Assembly: GCA_046351555.1 (NCBI GenBank)
Contig: JAXLYI010000015.1
Span: forward strand, 62,001-126,000
Length of the DNA: 64,000 nt
Source: CAISKJ01 sp046351555
Lineage (GTDB): Bacteria; Myxococcota_A; Polyangia; Polyangiales; Ga0077539
Direction: 5' to 3'
Part shown: positions 62,013 to 64,000 of the stretch, piece by piece
Layout of the letters: every line of letters begins with the position of its first letter
How positions within the stretch are numbered: position 1 is the first letter of the stretch
Made by a program: the position numbers and the translations under genes
Notes under the pieces: generated by a model
What the model was told of the DNA's origin: nothing
Databases searched by the model: none
Seen by the model: the letters and a program-made list of their open reading frames with translations, nothing else

Positions 62013-63859
62013 GCAGCGCAACGGACACGCGCCGGGTGTCGGCCCGCTTCGCCAACCGGAGCCGCGTGGTGGCGGCGGGCGACGGCGCGCGGGTGACGGT
62101 CGCCGCGGACTCGCTCCGCGCCGAGGTGGGGCTGCGCGGGCGCGTCACGAAGCCCGGCGTCTTCCGCGACGCGATCGCCGCCGCGGCCGCCGTGCTCGGC
62201 AGCGACCTCCGCTACAAGGCGAAGGACCGCACCGCCTACCTCGCCTACCTCGCCAAGCAGGGGAAGAAGGCCAACGCGCAGATGTGGGAGGCGCAGAAAG
62301 CCTTCCTCGACGAGTCGCTCGCGCAAGACGAGCGGCGCGCGGCGGTGCTCGAGCCGCTCCTCACGGTGCACCCCGACGAGGCGTCGCTGGAGGTCTTCTC
62401 GCAGGACGAGAGCTCGTACGGGCGCCTCGCGCTCCACAGCGGCCTCTTCGACGCGCGCGAGGCCGCGCACGGCAGCACCTTCGTCGAGCTCGGCGCCGAC
62501 TTCCTCGACGCGGTCGACCGCGTTCGAACGTATCTCCCGGTGACGCTCGACGCCTCGCCGCGCCGCGCGCCCGACGTGACGCTCCCCGAGGAGCCCCGCG
62601 ACGCGGTCGTGCCGTGGCGCTGGATCCGCGGCTTCCTCCAGGTTCAGTCGGCCGCGACGCTGCCGGCCGCCGTCTGCGAGATCGCGCCGGTCGACCTCTA
62701 CAACGTGCTCTACGCGCTCCGCACGCGCCGCGCGAAGAAGTCGCCGCGCGCGCTCCGCTTCGAACTCGTGCCCGGCGCCCCGCCGCGCATCGTGCTCGAG
62801 CCCTGGGAGATCGTGCTGGAGTGCCACGGCCCGGCCTACAAGGGAGGCTCCCCGCGGGTGGTCCGCACCTTCGGGCGCCAGCGCCTGATGTCGCTCCTGC
62901 GGGTGCTGCCGCACGCGCGCGGGGTGAGGGTTCATCTCCTCGGCGCGGGGATGCCCACCTTCTGGGTGGTCGACCTCGGCGACGCCTCGCTCACGCTCGG
63001 GCTCACCGGGTGGACGGAGAGCGGCTGGTCGAGCGCCGCGGCCTTCGACGCGCTCACGCCCCCGCGCGAGTCCGCCGCCCTGGCCGAGAAGGTGCGCGCG
63101 CGGCTTCTGGCCCAGGGGCCGATGACGCTCGACGCGCTCGCGAAGGCCGTCGACGCGACCGCGGGCGACACGCGGGCCGCGCTCCAGCTCGAGTGCCTCC
63201 GCGGGCGCTGCGTGTACGACCTCGCGCGCGGGGTGTACCGCCCGCGCGACCTCTTCCCCGAGCCCGTCGACGAGGCGCAGATCCGCTACGGCAGCGAGCG
63301 CGAGGCGCGCGCGCACCGGCTCCTCGGCGACGGCGAGTCGGCGCCGTCGGGCGAGGTGAAGCTCACCAAGGTGCACGACAAGGTGGGCGAGGGCGTGGAG
63401 ATCCACGGCGAGGTGGTCGACCGCGAGGCGCACCGGAGCTTCTCCCCGAGCTTCACGCTCGACCTGGAGGGCCGCGCGGTCGACGCGCAGTGCGGGTGCC
63501 CGACGTTCCGCCGGAGCGGGATGCGCGAGGGGCCGTGCGAGCACATGCTGGCGCTTCGTCTCGCGTACACCCGGCGGCGCGCGGAGGAGGAGCGGGCGCG
63601 GCAGACGCCCGAGGGCCGCAAGCTCATCCGCGCGGAGACGCGGACCTTCGTGCGGCGCGGGAACGACGGCCGCGAGCAGGTGTACCGGCTGTCGCTCGAC
63701 GGCAAGGTGGTCCGCGTGCGCTGGGGCGCGCGGAGCGAGGAGGGCCGCGAGCAGCGGCTGTGGTTCGACAGCGACCGCGAGGCGCGCGAGGCGTACTTCG
63801 GGCGCATCGAGGCGCTCTCGTCGGAGGGCTACATCGACGCGGAGGGGGCGGTCGCGTGA
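62009..63859 (+). CDS. SWIM zinc-finger and WGR-domain protein
   Basis: The 616-residue protein has a SWIM zinc finger near residues 490-515: Cys495-x-Cys497, 12 residues, then Cys510-x-His512 (GPCEHMLAL). SWIM fingers bind DNA or proteins. The C-terminal 70 residues (about 546-612) match a WGR domain (REQVYRLSLDGKVVRVRWG, then EGREQRLWFDSDREAREAYF), known from PARP1 and bacterial MolR/YehI proteins. Residues of about 350-410 may be a winged helix (AQGPMTLDALAKAVDA). The ATG at 62009 overlaps the upstream stop by four bases. In other bacteria SWIM proteins of this type lie beside MoxR-type AAA+ and VWA-domain genes; the window ends before that could be seen. Confidence 0.85.
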   Translation: MSSATDTRRVSARFANRSRVVAAGDGARVTVAADSLRAEVGLRGRVTKPGVFRDAIAAAAAVLGSDLRYKAKDRTAYLAYLAKQGKKANAQMWEAQKAFLDESLAQDERRAAVLEPLLTVHPDEASLEVFSQDESSYGRLALHSGLFDAREAAHGSTFVELGADFLDAVDRVRTYLPVTLDASPRRAPDVTLPEEPRDAVVPWRWIRGFLQVQSAATLPAAVCEIAPVDLYNVLYALRTRRAKKSPRALRFELVPGAPPRIVLEPWEIVLECHGPAYKGGSPRVVRTFGRQRLMSLLRVLPHARGVRVHLLGAGMPTFWVVDLGDASLTLGLTGWTESGWSSAAAFDALTPPRESAALAEKVRARLLAQGPMTLDALAKAVDATAGDTRAALQLECLRGRCVYDLARGVYRPRDLFPEPVDEAQIRYGSEREARAHRLLGDGESAPSGEVKLTKVHDKVGEGVEIHGEVVDREAHRSFSPSFTLDLEGRAVDAQCGCPTFRRSGMREGPCEHMLALRLAYTRRRAEEERARQTPEGRKLIRAETRTFVRRGNDGREQVYRLSLDGKVVRVRWGARSEEGREQRLWFDSDREAREAYFGRIEALSSEGYIDAEGAVA

Positions 63860-63934
63860 GCGCCCCGGAGCGTCGAGAGGAGGTGGCGCGGACGACGACG
63901 TAGCGAGCGAAGCGGAGAGCGCGCCGGCGGCCCA

Positions 63935-64000
63935 TCAGCGGATGCGCCCAGCGCGCAGGGGCGATGTCGCGTCGCCCTCGACCTCTCCGTGCACGAAGCG
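63935..64000 (-). CDS. possible C-terminal end of a gene beyond the window
   Basis: On the minus strand the frame from the window edge reads 21 codons (RFVHGEVEGDATSPLRAGRIR) to a TGA at 63937-63935. It could be the tail of a gene whose 5' part lies outside the window, convergent with the SWIM-WGR gene. The stretch is too short to exclude chance. The 75 bases between 63860 and 63934 contain nothing recognisable. Confidence 0.3.
   Translation of the reverse strand, partial: RFVHGEVEGDATSPLRAGRIR

Noticed and set aside
57180..62021. A 1613-codon minus-strand open frame opposite the HEAT-repeat gene
   Set aside because: High GC leaves few stops in the antisense frame. The plus-strand frame has regular HEAT repeats; this one has only Arg/Gly/Val-rich noise.
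1..64000. tRNA or rRNA genes, CRISPR arrays, transposases, integrases, attachment sites
   Set aside because: No cloverleaf, rRNA segment, spaced direct repeats, transposase motif or terminal inverted repeats were recognised anywhere.

Overview
The window is very GC-rich, gene-dense DNA with almost no non-coding space; no gap between genes exceeds about 215 bases. The gene content points to a member of the Myxococcota. Evidence includes C-terminal MYXO-CTERM-like sorting tails on two proteases, many Asp/Ala/Pro-rich lipoproteins, serine/threonine kinases, an FHA-type sigma-54 activator, PEGA-domain proteins and a Thg1-like protein. I saw no rRNA, tRNA, CRISPR array, insertion sequence or phage gene. 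It reads as ordinary chromosome rather than a mobile island.

Layout. 1-2.1 kb: tail of an unknown gene, a radical SAM/SPASM enzyme and a Thg1-like polymerase on the plus strand. 2.1-10.1 kb: six tightly packed minus-strand genes: a NuoE-NuoF fusion, a formate-dehydrogenase alpha N-terminal fragment without its molybdopterin domain, a lipoprotein phosphatase, a sorbosone-dehydrogenase-like lipoprotein, a citrate synthase with an N-terminal helix-turn-helix, and a PIN protein. 10.2-18.3 kb: a phospholipase-D-like protein, a peptidoglycan-binding putative Cys/His hydrolase, and divergent from it a 1690-residue CHAT protease-NTPase-WD40 protein. 18.4-24.6 kb: envelope proteins, two divergent paralogous protein kinases and an FHA-sigma-54 activator, which together look like a phospho-signalling module. 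24.6-28.2 kb: two unknown proteins and an acyltransferase. 28.3-31.1 kb: a three-gene sarcosine-oxidase/HcnBC-like flavin/iron-sulfur dehydrogenase. 31.1-43 kb: mostly exported proteins (a PAAR-like protein, a subtilase, a HmuY-like lipoprotein, a metalloprotease, a PEGA barrel, an RCC1 lipoprotein, an FG-GAP lipoprotein). 44.2-52.7 kb: serC, a giant cysteine-repeat lipoprotein, a two-component system, a CDP-alcohol phosphatidyltransferase and a flavin oxidoreductase. 52.8-63.9 kb: three overlapping plus-strand genes encoding a HEAT-like protein, a 2155-residue WD40-HEAT protein and a SWIM-WGR protein.

Regulation visible in the sequence. Two exported repeat-protein genes (starts 38307 and 41787) carry near-consensus sigma-54 promoters with a perfect palindrome upstream. 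Several other genes have TTGAC-like/TACCGT-like hexamers 18 bases apart with the second hexamer only 6-14 bases before the start codon, suggesting leaderless or nearly leaderless transcripts. The FHA activator gene is preceded by two inverted copies of a 14-base element built on a 10-base palindrome.

The strongest candidates for something undescribed are the HEAT/WD40/SWIM-WGR operon at the right end, the CHAT-NTPase-WD40 protein with its divergent hydrolase, and the diaphorase plus truncated formate-dehydrogenase pair.
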